Assembly (NCBI RefSeq): GCF_964355755.1
Contig: NC_092672.1
Span: 7,874,001 to 7,938,000 of the forward strand
DNA length: 64,000 bases
From: Antedon mediterranea
Lineage: Eukaryota > Echinodermata > Crinoidea > Comatulida > Antedonidae
Reading direction: 5' to 3'
A program made the position numbers and the translations under genes. This document shows, piece after piece, positions 26,601-37,213 of this stretch. How positions within the stretch are numbered: the stretch's first letter is position 1; each line of letters starts with the position of its first letter. Under the pieces are notes generated by a model. The model was not told the DNA's origin, searched no databases, and saw only the letters and a program-made list of their open reading frames with translations.

Positions 26601-27081
26601 GAACCCTTCATAATATAGTGCCTTCATTGTACAGTACTTTTTAATAATTCAATTTTAGAGCGCCCTCAATTAATAATTATAGTGATCAGCTGTTTTTTAC
26701 CCTTTTTTTTTTATAAAATAAATCAAATTAAATAAATCGTAAATCATTTAAATGTGAATTATCAACAATTATTTTATTATTGCAATCAGCATAATTTCAC
26801 AACCGAAATCATTCTAATAATTAGATGCACAGGACTTAAAAAAAGATTGTTTTAAGCTAGGCCTAGGTAGCCTACGTGTTGGCGATGATTCAAATCGTCC
26901 ACCGCCTAACCTACCGGATAACTCGGCGAGGTCCAAGCATCATCTGGCCAACGCTACGTCTCCTACAGCAGTCTGTATTGGATTCTAATGAACTAGGACG
27001 AAAATCATCACAATCTAAAGAAACATTTCCTTCCTCCACTAAACTCATTCCCCGTTCGTATATTCGGGGAAAATCGCCATT
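23621..27081 (-). CDS. Unrecognised gene, partial model from exon pieces
   Basis: I do not recognise this protein. Visible pieces on the minus strand are as follows. The first is a probable first coding exon from the ATG at 27081 to about 26918, beginning MDENGDFPRIYERG, rich in acidic residues and then 'RRRSVGQMMLGPRR', ending at a GTAGGT donor in phase 2. The second is a candidate internal exon at about 25157-25094 with AG and GTAAGT borders, reading 'GNKYFVMDCSIQIDEG' in one open frame and 'WEINILLWIVQFKLMKG' in the frame that joins phase 2. The third is a last exon from about 23848 (after 'attccag') to 23621, beginning 'NIGLEELAIIEQNLSNAIDVW' and ending in a Lys/Arg-rich stretch and acidic tail. 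An additional AG at 23931 opens 'MDKPTFEIEVEIQETS', which stops in the same frame. I could not join all pieces in a single consistent phase, so some exons are missing or miscalled. Confidence 0.4.
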
Positions 27082-27123
27082 TTCATCCATATTCTGGTGT
27101 TTTACGAGAAGTTTCAATTGCGG

Positions 27124-27186
27124 TTTGCTGCAGCACGTCGCTGAGAGTGAGGCATACATATATTGTATTTGTCTTGAGGTATTGCC
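27124..27186 (-). promoter_or_regulatory. Shared 63-bp segment in a presumed 5' leader
   Basis: On the minus strand this reads 'gcaatacctcaagacaaata' through 'cagcgacgtgctgcagcaaac'. A close relative lies at about 35873-35935 on the plus strand, next to the other candidate minus-strand first exon. Here it is just upstream of the ATG at 27081. It could be a leader element, promoter element or transposon fragment. Confidence 0.4.
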
Positions 27187-28144
27187 TGTTAAAGAATAGC
27201 ACGGGCTATTCCATTTTACTGTGGGTAATTGCGGTCAAATTTATAATAAATATTGAAAAACTGCAGGTATATACAAACGATTTCCTGATTGCTGCCCTCT
27301 ATATATTTTATTCCGTGGATTTTTAACTGTATTCAATAGATACTATTTGCTGTATATTGTAGAAACCTACTGTAAAGTTTGTTTTCTTTTCTCTCTCGTG
27401 TTTTCTTTCACATTTCTACTTTATAAATTACGGTGTATTTTTGTAGTATGATTTAAGGTTTTATTTCAATTGCCGTATACAAGAAATAACACGAGGTCAA
27501 AATATGGAGATATAAATTCAAAATGATCAAGGCAATTTTCCATCGACGGTATTAAAAAGAAAATACCCGGCACGGGTCATACTATACTAGATAATTTTTT
27601 TAAAGCATACCATGGCACAGGCGTACATGCATAGGCTATAAAAGTGTTTAAATTTCATATAAATATTATTTTGATGATTTGCATCTCTAAGTATGATTAT
27701 TAAGAAAATCGGTTTTAATTCAATTTAAGTTTCATCTTACTCAATGACAGATTCATCTTTTTAACATGCTCTTTTTACTGCTCTAATTTTGTTCCAATAT
27801 AACAAACCTAAAATTAAACATAAACAAAGTCCCAAGTTAAATATGCAATTTTTGTTATTTTTAAAGCGAGTTTGTTTTGTTGTACTTATTTTAATACATA
27901 CAATTAAATACTTAAAAGTATTTAATTGTTGTAATAACAGCCAATTTAACGATGACCACCATACTTACCAACCTGAGAGATTTAAAATGCGTGATCGGAC
28001 ACAAAGTATTTACAGCCCCCACCCCCTCGTGGCGACTTGCGACGGAAACAAATTTAGTTCACTGGCACTCCTGGCCGGAAATATTACTCTCGCACGTAAA
28101 ATTCATGATGAATGGCACCTCTTGTATTCCGGTACGGCGGTAAA

Positions 28145-28870
28145 CGATGCAAATATTATTAGATTGTATATTACTCTTTTTTTTGTTAATTCAACGTTTT
28201 TCATGCTGATTCATGAATTTATTTTATTAAAAAACATTTTTTGGAGGGTAAAAATTGAACTGATCCACCAACCAATAGCAAGAAAATTGGGTTTACCTTT
28301 TATAAACGCACACAAAATCATGTCATGTGTAATTGTGATCATGACAAACGTCAAGTGGTTATAGGCCCATCCTCGTCACGGCGAGCGACCACGGACACAG
28401 TAATTGTAACTTTCCCTGATATTACGTATTTTATTGATGTGTCATGATGTAATAATATAAATAGGCCTACTCGTGTAATGTTCTATACTTTTAAAATATA
28501 CCAATTAATTTGAATGCATTTTCCTCTCAAATTGTGTTAAAAAATGATAACGCATCGTATATAGGCCTACTTAGGTTTAAACGCGTGTTTCATTAAAATC
28601 ACTTGAAATGCGGGACCGTCCCGAACGATGCGAGACGGTTGGTAACTATGGACCACATAAATAATTTTAAGTAGCCCTACCATTTGTTTGTTGGAATTAA
28701 TGGTATCGATTAATTACAAAACTATTGCATATTATGTAATACAAACAATACGCATGCATACAAACATAGCGGATTAATACAATTTACAGCTTGCCCAGCT
28801 TGTTTAAATGGACCCGAACTCATGGTGGTTACAAAATGGGGATTTGAATTGAATGTTATTTAACTAAAAA
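28145..28870. other. AT-rich intergenic DNA before the satellite
   Basis: No gene seen. The neighbouring stretch 27950-28140 is richer in GC and contains 'ggccggaaatattactctcgcac', the complement of a subterminal word of the transposons at 18132 and 51577. It is therefore probably a transposon fragment, and the long open frame through it is not convincing. Confidence 0.5.
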
Positions 28871-28871
28871 A

Positions 28872-31118
28872 AACACGCTCTCAGGGAAAAATCACAGAAA
28901 TTGCATAACTGTACCTTTAAATTTATTTTTATTGAATGAATTTATTAGTGTTCATCACATAGAACTAAAGTAAAGTCAAACAAGATAAAATCAAGTCTAT
29001 TTAAGCAATTGAATGCTGTACATTTAAATTTATTTTTATTGAATGAAATTATTAGTGTTCATCACATGGAACTAAAGTAAACTCAAACAAGAAAAAATCA
29101 GGTCTATTTAAGCAATTGAATGCTGTTTAATTAAATAAACACGCTCTCAAGGAAAATCACAGAAATTACGTAACTGTACCTTTAAATTAAATTTTATTGA
29201 ATGAAATTATTAGTGTTCATCACATGGAACTAAAGTAAACTTAAACAAGAAAAAATCAGGTCTATTTTAGCAATTGAATGCTGTTTAATTAAAAAACACG
29301 CTCTCAAGAAAAATCACAGAAACTACGTAACTGTACCTTTAAATTTATTTTTATTGAATTAAATTATTAGTGTTCATCACATAGAACTAAAGTAAACTCA
29401 AACAAGAAAAAACCAGGTCTATTTAAGCAATTGAATGCTGTTTAATTAAAAAACACGCTCTCAAGAAAAATCACATAAATTACGTAACTGTACCTTTAAA
29501 TTTATTTTTATTGAATTAAATTATTAGTGTTCATCACATAGAACTAAAGTAAACTCAAACAAGAAAAAACCAGGTCTATTTAAGCAATTGAATGCTGTTT
29601 AATTAACACGCTCTCAAGAAAAATCACATAAATTACATAACTGTACCTTTAAATTTATTTTTATTGAATTAAATTATTAGTGTTCATCACATAGAACTAA
29701 AGTAAACTCGAAAAAGAAAAAATCAGGTCTATGTAAGCAATTGAATGCTGTTTAATTAAAAAACACGCTCTCAAGAAAAATCACATAAATTACGTAACTG
29801 TACCTTTAAATTTTATTTGATTGAATGAAATTATTAGTGTTCATCACATGGAACTAAAGTAAACTCAAACAAGAAAAAATCAGGTCTATTTAAGCAATTG
29901 AATGCTGTTTAATTAAATAAACACGCTCTCAAGAAAAATCACATAAATTACGTAACTGTACCTTTAAATTTATTTTTATTGAATTAAATTATTAGTGTTC
30001 ATCACATAGAACTAAAGTAAACTCAAACAAGAAAAAACCAGGTCTATTTAAGCAATTGAATGCTGTTTAATTAAAAAACACGCTCTCAAGAAAAATCACA
30101 TAAATTACGTAACTGTACCTTTAAATTTATTTTTATTGAATTAAATTATTAGTGTTCATCACATAAAACTAAAGTAAACTCAAACAAGAAAAAACCAGGT
30201 CTATTTAAGCAATTGAATGCTGTTTAATTAAAAAACACGCTCTCAAGAAAAATCACATAAATTACATAACTGTACCTTTAAATTTATTTTTATTGAATTA
30301 AATTATTAGTGTTCATCACATAGAACTAAAGTAAACTCAAAAAAGAAAAAATCAGGTCTATTTTAGCAATTGAATGCTATTTAATTAAAAAAACATGCTC
30401 TTAAGAAAAATCACATAAATTACGTAACTGTACCTTTAAATTTATTTTTATTGAATTAAATTATTAGTGTTCATCACATAGAACTAAAGTAAACTCAAAA
30501 AAAGAAAAAACCAGGTCTATTTAAGCAATTGAATGTGGTTTAATTAAAAAACACGCTCTCAAGAAAAATCACATAAATTACGTAACTGTACCTTTAAATT
30601 TTATTTTATTGAATGAAATTATTAGTGTTCATCACATGGAACTAAAGTAAACTCAAACAAGAAAAAATCAGGTCTATTTAAGCAATTGAATGCTGTTTAA
30701 TTAAATAAACACGCTCTCAAGGAAAATCACATAAATTACGTAACTGTACCTTTAAATTTATTTTTATTGAATTAAATTATTAGTGTTCATCACATAGAAC
30801 TAAAGTAAACTCAAACAAGAAAAAACCAGGTCTATTTAAGCAATAGAATGCTGTTTAATTAAAAAACACGCTCTCAAGAAAAATCACATAAATTACGTAA
30901 CTGTACCTTTAAATTTATTTTTGTATTGAATTAAATTATTAGTGTTCATCACATAGAACTAAAGTAAACTCAAACAAGAAAAAACCAGGTCTATTTAAGC
31001 AATTGAATGCTGTTTAATTAAAAAACACGCTCTCAAGAAAAATCACATAAATTACGTAACTGTACCTTTAAATTTATTTTTATTAAATGAAATTATTAGT
31101 GTTCATCACATGGAACCA
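28872..31118. repeat. Satellite array, about 157-bp unit, about 14 copies
   Basis: Head-to-tail array. Each unit contains 'acacgctctcaagaaaaatc', 'gtaactgtacctttaaattt', 'attattagtgttcatcacat', 'aactaaagtaaactcaaa' and 'aggtctatttaagcaattga'. Unit starts (acacgctctc) fall at about 28872, 29138, 29296, 29453, 29606, 29763, 29920, 30078, 30235, 30392, 30550, 30709, 30866 and 31024. The first interval is longer and contains an internal deletion/duplication. Copies alternate between subvariants ('attgaatgaaatt' with 'catgg', and 'attgaattaaatt' with 'catag'). Confidence 0.95.
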
Positions 31119-32100
31119 AAATATATATAATAATAATTTTTCCTTGATAGTGTGTTATATTAATATTTATAATATGTGAATAAAAGATACTGTACATAAA
31201 TTGACCCGATTAAATAATACTGTAGAGTAACAGACAAATATACAACATCTTGCACCTTGATATTTTTGTATCTTTGCAAATTTGTTTTCAACAGATGCTG
31301 CAGTTTGTTAAGGAGCCAACAAGCTATGGAAGACAAAATAATTCAGCTACCATACACTCTAAAAAGAACAAACAAATATTAAATGTCAACCAGGAACTAG
31401 ATTGAGCACCAAAAAACAAAAGTATTATATCAGCCACAGTTTCTCTTAATATCATATAAATAAAACTAAACATTCTTATTCACCAGGTTTTATTGTAGGA
31501 CATTTTGATATTATAAATCCATTTACCTGAAAATGTATTTAAATTTCTTGGGTAAAATCACAAGTCCTTACGGCATTATCAACTGCAAGTCCAATCAAGG
31601 TCAGGAAAGTGTTTTGGTACAGCAGATTTTTATTACCCTATGGTAAAAAGAAAAAAAATCATAAAATATTCTATATAGAAGTCTGCAACATGTATACAAA
31701 TAACACACCTATGCACTTGTTCTGACCAGTATGATGATGATATGAATATTAATTATACCATAATTAATTTTTTTTTTTTTAAAATACAACACGACCAATA
31801 ATTACTTCACAATCTATTTTATAGGTCTAGTAGTAGGTAGTTATAACACTATTTACAGTAAAAGAGATGCTACAATGGTCACATTAATCTTCTATGATAT
31901 AAATAGATATAGTATCTAGTACATTAATATTAAAATTTAACTTATATACATTTTTCTTTCAAGAAACAAGTTAAAATAAATATTAATATTGTTAAACTTT
32001 TTAGTAATCAGTATTTTTACAGTTTTTTACATTGTAAAAATGTATTTATAAATTAAAATGTACATGTATAACATTGATTAATAATTGAATGTTAGCTAGC
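31119..32100. other. AT-rich DNA after the satellite
   Basis: Apart from the candidate exon at 31637-31539, this is AT-rich sequence with long T and A runs. I see no gene. Confidence 0.5.
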
Positions 32101-35100
32101 ATTTACTTGCTTGCTTCATCCCGCCTAGTAGTACTAGAGTAGTAGTAGTAATGTATAGTAGGCTACCTGCTACTACTAGGGCCAGGCCTATTTTACTATC
32201 TAGGCTTACTACTAGCCTACTGCTACACTCTTCTATTTCTAGCTAGTAGGGCTACACTATAGTATAGGCGTAGCTAGGCCTAGGCCTAGGCTAGGCCCTA
32301 TAGGCTATATAGATAGATCTAGCCTCTACTAGAGAGGCTAGTAGGCTTAACATTAATTAACCAGGCCTAGCCTAGCTAGGCTACAAAAGTTAAAAACTAC
32401 CATGAATGAATTGAAAAGACAGCCTAGCCTAAACGATCCGCCTAGACTAGGTTTCTTCGACGTTAAGTCCTGCCCATCCAAGCCTTCCTCTAGGGGTGTG
32501 TCGAAAGCGAAGACCTCGAAAGCGAAGATCGAAGACCGAAGACCTCGAAAGCGAAGACCCTACGAAATGGTAGTGTGCACAAAATCCGACCAAAATCGAT
32601 GATAACACCTTGAATTTACAGATTCTAAAAAAATATTTTCTTTATCTAGCTATGAACAAGCTCACGTGTTTTCGCTAATGGAGTTAATATGTGATATAGT
32701 TTTACGAACAAACACATCGCGCTATTTGCAAGGCGACGGACACACAAGAAGGACCTCGAATTGAATGCAATATTAAATGTCACTTTTTCCGATAACTTAG
32801 CATTGTAGCACACGTCCCCTACAATTTAAAGCCATAGCCAACTGTATAGAAAAGTATAGAAATAAACTACAGTAAAGTAAATAAATTAAAGTAAGTAAAT
32901 TGTAAGAAGTAAAGGATGGCCATATGCTTATTTAGCCTAATTTTAGAGCCTATAGGCCTAGGCCTATAAAAAGTGTCCGTATCATAGATTTTACACTTGT
33001 TTTTAAAAATGTTATACGTACGCGTGAATACAACTTAGAGATCTTTTTTTTTTTTGCATTTAAATATTATTATGTTGATGTATGTTTATTATCTATAATA
33101 TTTGCCTATTGTCTAAATGTATGAATAAATACAATAAGATATTTATTTTCCTTTAGTTATTCTATATAGGCCTATAGTATTTTAAACTTGTACATTTTCC
33201 CCATTGTAGCCAATACTACAGTATTACTGATTTAATTATTCGCCAGTTTAAAAATGTTTTTCTAATGTATTCATAATGGACAAATAATATTATCAGTATC
33301 GGTTAGTGTGGTTGGCGAAGCGACAGTACTATGTAAAGAAGAAAAATGTAAAATAAATATTTCATTAACCAACGTGAACTACTAAACGAAAACATCCTAC
33401 CGCAACGTATTGTATTGGCGCGCGCGCAACATTAGAAAATACTCTTCTATCTATTTTTGCATCCCCTCTTACAATCGAGAATCATGATGAACGTAAAGCA
33501 GTCGGTGTTGAACACGTCGGTTCCCACTTATGTTGACACGCAAGTTTGTTCTTAAGGCGCACTTTGCGTCGATCTGGAAACTAATTCCAGCTCTTAAAAT
33601 ATTTCCCGGGCCAAATTTGTCAGAATATATTCAAATTATGATTTGACAAGAAGTAAAAAGAACGAACGATATAGGCATCAGCGTTCTGCAAATTTTGGTT
33701 ATAAATCGGTCGTTTCCTGCGACATATCATCTGTTTCACGGCTTCCATAATTCCGAATAATTATGCCATTATGTCAACGTTCACAAAGACAAAAGCCATT
33801 CAAAACAAAGATTGAAATAAAAAATATTCCCTCCAAAATTACAAGTTGCCGATTTTGTTACGGTTGCAATGTGATTAGTGACGATAGTGTGTTCACGTTT
33901 AATTTTTTTTCAATATTAAAACGGGTGTTTATTCATATCGGTATTACGTTTACCGACACTGTCAAAAGATTAGTTTAATGAAGTTCCAGTCCCCCCAACC
34001 ACAATTTTCCTCATCATCAAATAAAAAACTGACTTTTGTTTTCAAGCATTGCCCGTGGTGAATACAAAAAGAGATACTCTCTATAAATCTTTATTAAGTG
34101 ATGGTGAATGTTTATCGGGCTTAACCACTCTAACCCCCAACCTTCTATCTCACAGGCTTGTGGTTGAGACGACTATTCAACAGTCTCCCGATTTTCAACA
34201 GATTGTCGACGTCCCGCTTCTAAATGTTTGCATCCCTGCCATGACAAAACAAACAACAAAACAAAACATAAAATTTTAATTAAGAAACAGGTTACCGGTT
34301 GTTGACCATTTAAATATAGAATTGACACTAATACAAACAAATCTAACAGAATTATACTATTATAACGGGTTAACGATCAAGAAAAATTTTCAGAGTGTGA
34401 TGTCTATCGTTCGTTCTACAGTATTAGCCTTTTGTCAAATCATAATTTGAATACAGTATTATTTTTTACTTTGACAATACAAAGATATAAAATAAAGTTC
34501 TGTTCACGGTAAGCTATTGGGACGAACTGTCATTGGCCCGGGAAATATTTTAAGAGCTGTAATTGGTTTTCAGATCGACGCAAAGTGCGCCGTAAGAAAA
34601 TAACGTTGCGTGTCATCACAAGTGGAAACCGGTGAGTTCAACAATATTTCTGCTTTATTACGTTCATCATGATTCTCGATCGTAAGAGGGGATGCAAAAT
34701 AGATAGAAGATAGATGGATAGATTTTCTGTTGCGCGCGCCAACGATACGTTGAGGCAGAATTTTTTTGGTTTAGTGGTTCATACGTTGGTTAATGAAATA
34801 TTTATTTTCCTTAAAAGGAAAATAAATATTTCATTAACCAAAAAAAAATTTACATTTTTCTTTACATCATCTGTCGCTTCTCCAACCACACTAAATATTC
34901 TGATACTGATATAGGCCCTATTATTTGTCTATTATGAATACATTAGAAAACATTTTGAAACTGGCGATTAAGTAAAATAGCAATAGTTACAATGGGAAAA
35001 TGTAAAAGTTTAAATACAATACAGGAAAATGAATATCTTATTGTATTTATTCATACATTTAGATAATAAACAATAGGCAAATATTATAGATAAAAAACAC

Positions 35101-35742
35101 ATAGCAACATATTTAAATGCAAAAAAGATCTCTGTACCTAACATTTAAAAGCAAGTGTAAAATCTATGATACGGACACTTTTTATAGGCCTATAGGCTCT
35201 AAAATAAACCTAAATACCGGGCCTACCGCCATCCTTTACTTCTTACAATTTACTTACTGTAGTTTATTTCTATACTTATAAACAATTGGCTATGATTTTA
35301 AATTGTTATCGGAACAAGTGACATTTCATGTGCGAGGTCCTTCTTGTGCGTCCGTCGCCTTGCAAATAGCGCGATGTGTTTGTTTGTAAAACTATATCAC
35401 ATATTAACTCCATTGGCGAAAACACGTGAGCTTGTTCATAGATAAAGTCATGATTTTTTTAAATATAACGATTAAAAATGAAATATTTTTTCAGGATCTG
35501 TAAATTCAAGGTGTTATCACGATTTTGTATGATTTTGGTCGGATTTTGTGCACACTACCATTTTGTAGGGTCTTCCCTTTCGAGGTCTTCGGTCTTCGAT
35601 CTTCGCTTTCGAGGTCTTCGCTTTCGACACACCCCTTCCTCTAGTCTAGTACTAGTAGGCCTACCGCCTAGGCCCAGGGCTAGGCACTCACCCATTCCTC
35701 GAAACACACGGCAACAGTTGCTGCTGTCGCGTTCCTCTTCAT
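31539..35742 (-). CDS. Possible small two-exon protein (49 aa)
   Basis: Exon 1 is 35742-35692 (ATG, 17 codons, ending GAA TGG before GTGAGT). Exon 2 is 31637-31539 (after 'ccatag', 32 codons then TAA). Both junctions are phase 0, so they join in frame to a 49-residue protein. It starts MKRNATAATVAV, and its second half has a hydrophobic stretch 'FLTLIGLAV'. I do not recognise it. The intron of about 4 kb would contain a CTAG-rich tract and foldback element FB1. Support is only strong splice consensus and matching phase, so it may be an artefact. Confidence 0.3.
32105..32400. repeat. CTAG/AGGCCTA-rich low-complexity tract
   Basis: Dense overlapping ctag, tagtag, ggcctagg and tagctagg words over about 300 bp. 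A similar shorter stretch is at 35641-35685 on the other side of foldback element FB1, and another at 44380-44490 at the edge of PHB2 exon 1. It appears to be one tract cut by the FB1 insertion. Confidence 0.7.
32493..35635. mobile_element. Foldback transposon FB1
   Basis: A 3.1 kb element with arms of about 1.2 kb in inverted orientation (about 32493-33690 and 34390-35635) and a spacer of about 0.7 kb. Ends are GGGGTGTGTCGAAAGCGAAG and its complement. Next come tandem copies of a 15-bp word (cgaaagcgaagacct), then a core with 'gaagaccctac' and 'tagtgtgcacaaaatccgac'. It is flanked by TTCCTCTA(G) at 32485-32493 and 35636-35644 (8 or 9 bp). The arms also contain a degraded family-A MITE word ('cggttcccactt...cgcactttgcgtcga'), so the MITE piece was copied into both arms. 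The spacer has short open frames at 33763-33978 and 34049-34279 without recognisable domains. No transposase is seen. Confidence 0.9.
34784..34838. repeat. Perfect hairpin inside the right arm of FB1
   Basis: The stretch 'ttggttaatgaaatatttat' through 'cctt' is followed at once by its complement, giving a stem of about 25 bp. The left arm has only one copy of this word (near 33355), so the right arm has a local inverted duplication. Confidence 0.85.
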
Positions 35743-35746
35743 CACA

Positions 35747-36799
35747 CACACGATACGAAGAAATACTGTAATCAGATTTATATGACGGTTTGCGGGAGTT
35801 ACAAACACAAAAGTAACGCCACTTGACGCGAAATTACAGTGGAAAACAAATACCCACGAACAAATGGTACAAGCAATACCTCAAGAAAAATGCAATATAT
35901 GTAGGGCATATCCTCAGCGACGTGCTGCAGCAAACTGCCTATCAGAAGTTTTGGTTGATGTTTTTGTTGGAAAGTATAAGTTTTCAAAGGGCGCCCTCTC
36001 TGAACAAAATGTATTAATAATGATGATTTATCCCGTGCTCCGATCCGATCCGATATATATATCGATCTTGATGTGGGTTCAATAGCAAAAGGGGTAAGCA
36101 GCTGGTCACATGATGACCATCCACTTAAATTTAAACTCGGCCGTATTTAATTATATATATATATTATTATAATAAAAAATAGTATTTTTTAATTGTTTGT
36201 GCTTTATTTTATCTTTATAAATTATATTTATTTTAATTAAATTTTTAGTTACATGTTTAATGTCTTGTTATGATATATTTGTGTGAGGGTCCCCAATGAT
36301 CAGCTTCGGCTAAATGGACCACCTTATAAAATATTGTTGAAATAAAAAAATAAATGTCTAGAAAACTCAGATAACGCGACATGTTTCGTTTCAATTAAAA
36401 ACTATACACAACAATATGTTTTCATGTCAAATTTATTTAATTAGTCACCTATCAATCAGTTAAGCACCAACAGTTAAATTCTCTTTCATAATTAGAATCT
36501 TAGCAACACCCTCACATACACATTTTACCATGTAGGCCTAAAGCAAATTCATGCTTCATTCAGAACAAATATAAAATTAGTAATATTCTTTAATTCCGAT
36601 CCAAGTTTATATTTTTGAATACTTCTGTATTATCATTTAATATATTGGTTTTCAGGGGTACAATAAGTAAATCTGTATTAAAAGTCCTGTCCATTAATGT
36701 GTAAAACCAGAGAGTCCATGACGCAATGTAAAATTTAAAATTTCTTCCATAACTACATATACATAGCATGCATTACATTACCATATATATTTCCCCTCA
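35747..36799. other. Intergenic region upstream of the small candidate gene
   Basis: Contains the shared segment at 35873-35935, which reads sense on the plus strand and matches 27124-27186 on the minus strand. It also has short AT repeats at 36150-36170. The 73-codon frame at 35864-36085 overlaps the shared segment and shows no family pattern. I call no gene. Confidence 0.45.
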
Positions 36800-37006
36800 A
36801 GCGTGGTTCCCACTAGGACGCAACAAAACGACGTACCGACGCAAAGTGCTGTATTGCGTAATCACAAGTGGAAACCAACGATGTAACAGTGCTGCAAACA
36901 TTGCAGGTTTGATTCCACGCAAGCAGGGGCAAACACAATTATTGGAAGGGCATTTTCTTACGTTGCGTCGTTTGCAGTACGTTGCGTCGCTAGTGGGAAC
37001 CACGCT
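36800..37006. mobile_element. MITE family A, long form
   Basis: A 207-bp element with ends AGCGTGGTTCCCACTAG and CTAGTGGGAACCACGCT. The inner words are 'cgcaaagtgctgtattgcgt', 'cacaagtgg' and 'caaacacaattattggaagg'. The right flank is TAA and the left is TCA. It lies 208 bp downstream of the PHB2 stop codon. Confidence 0.88.
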
Positions 37007-37213
37007 TAACATACTGTGCAAGAATATCAATTGTCATTGATTTTCAATGAATTTTTTCACTTTACCTGTAGGTATACAGATTTCAAAGAGTGACAATAAT
37101 TATAAAATTCAAACATGGTACTTAACTGTGTTTCTAATATTTCAAAATTGACATTATTTTAACAACAATCTGTTATATGTATTTCGATGTAAACAATTCT
37201 ATTTATAAATGCC

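Noticed and set aside
27960-28140. U1 snRNA-like start (atacttacc)
   Set aside because: Only the first nine bases match; no U1 stem-loops or Sm site follow.
27789-28364. Open frame of 191 codons on the plus strand
   Set aside because: Mostly AT-rich translation without a family pattern; the GC-rich middle contains the complement of a transposon subterminal word, so it is likely repeat-derived.
35555-35749. Frame starting with GTG reading CDEEERDSSNCC
   Set aside because: No ATG in that frame; it runs through a good GTGAGT donor and into the terminal repeats of FB1.
35864-36085. Plus-strand frame starting MVQAIPQEKC
   Set aside because: Overlaps the 63-bp shared segment, whose other copy has an in-frame stop, and no family pattern is visible.
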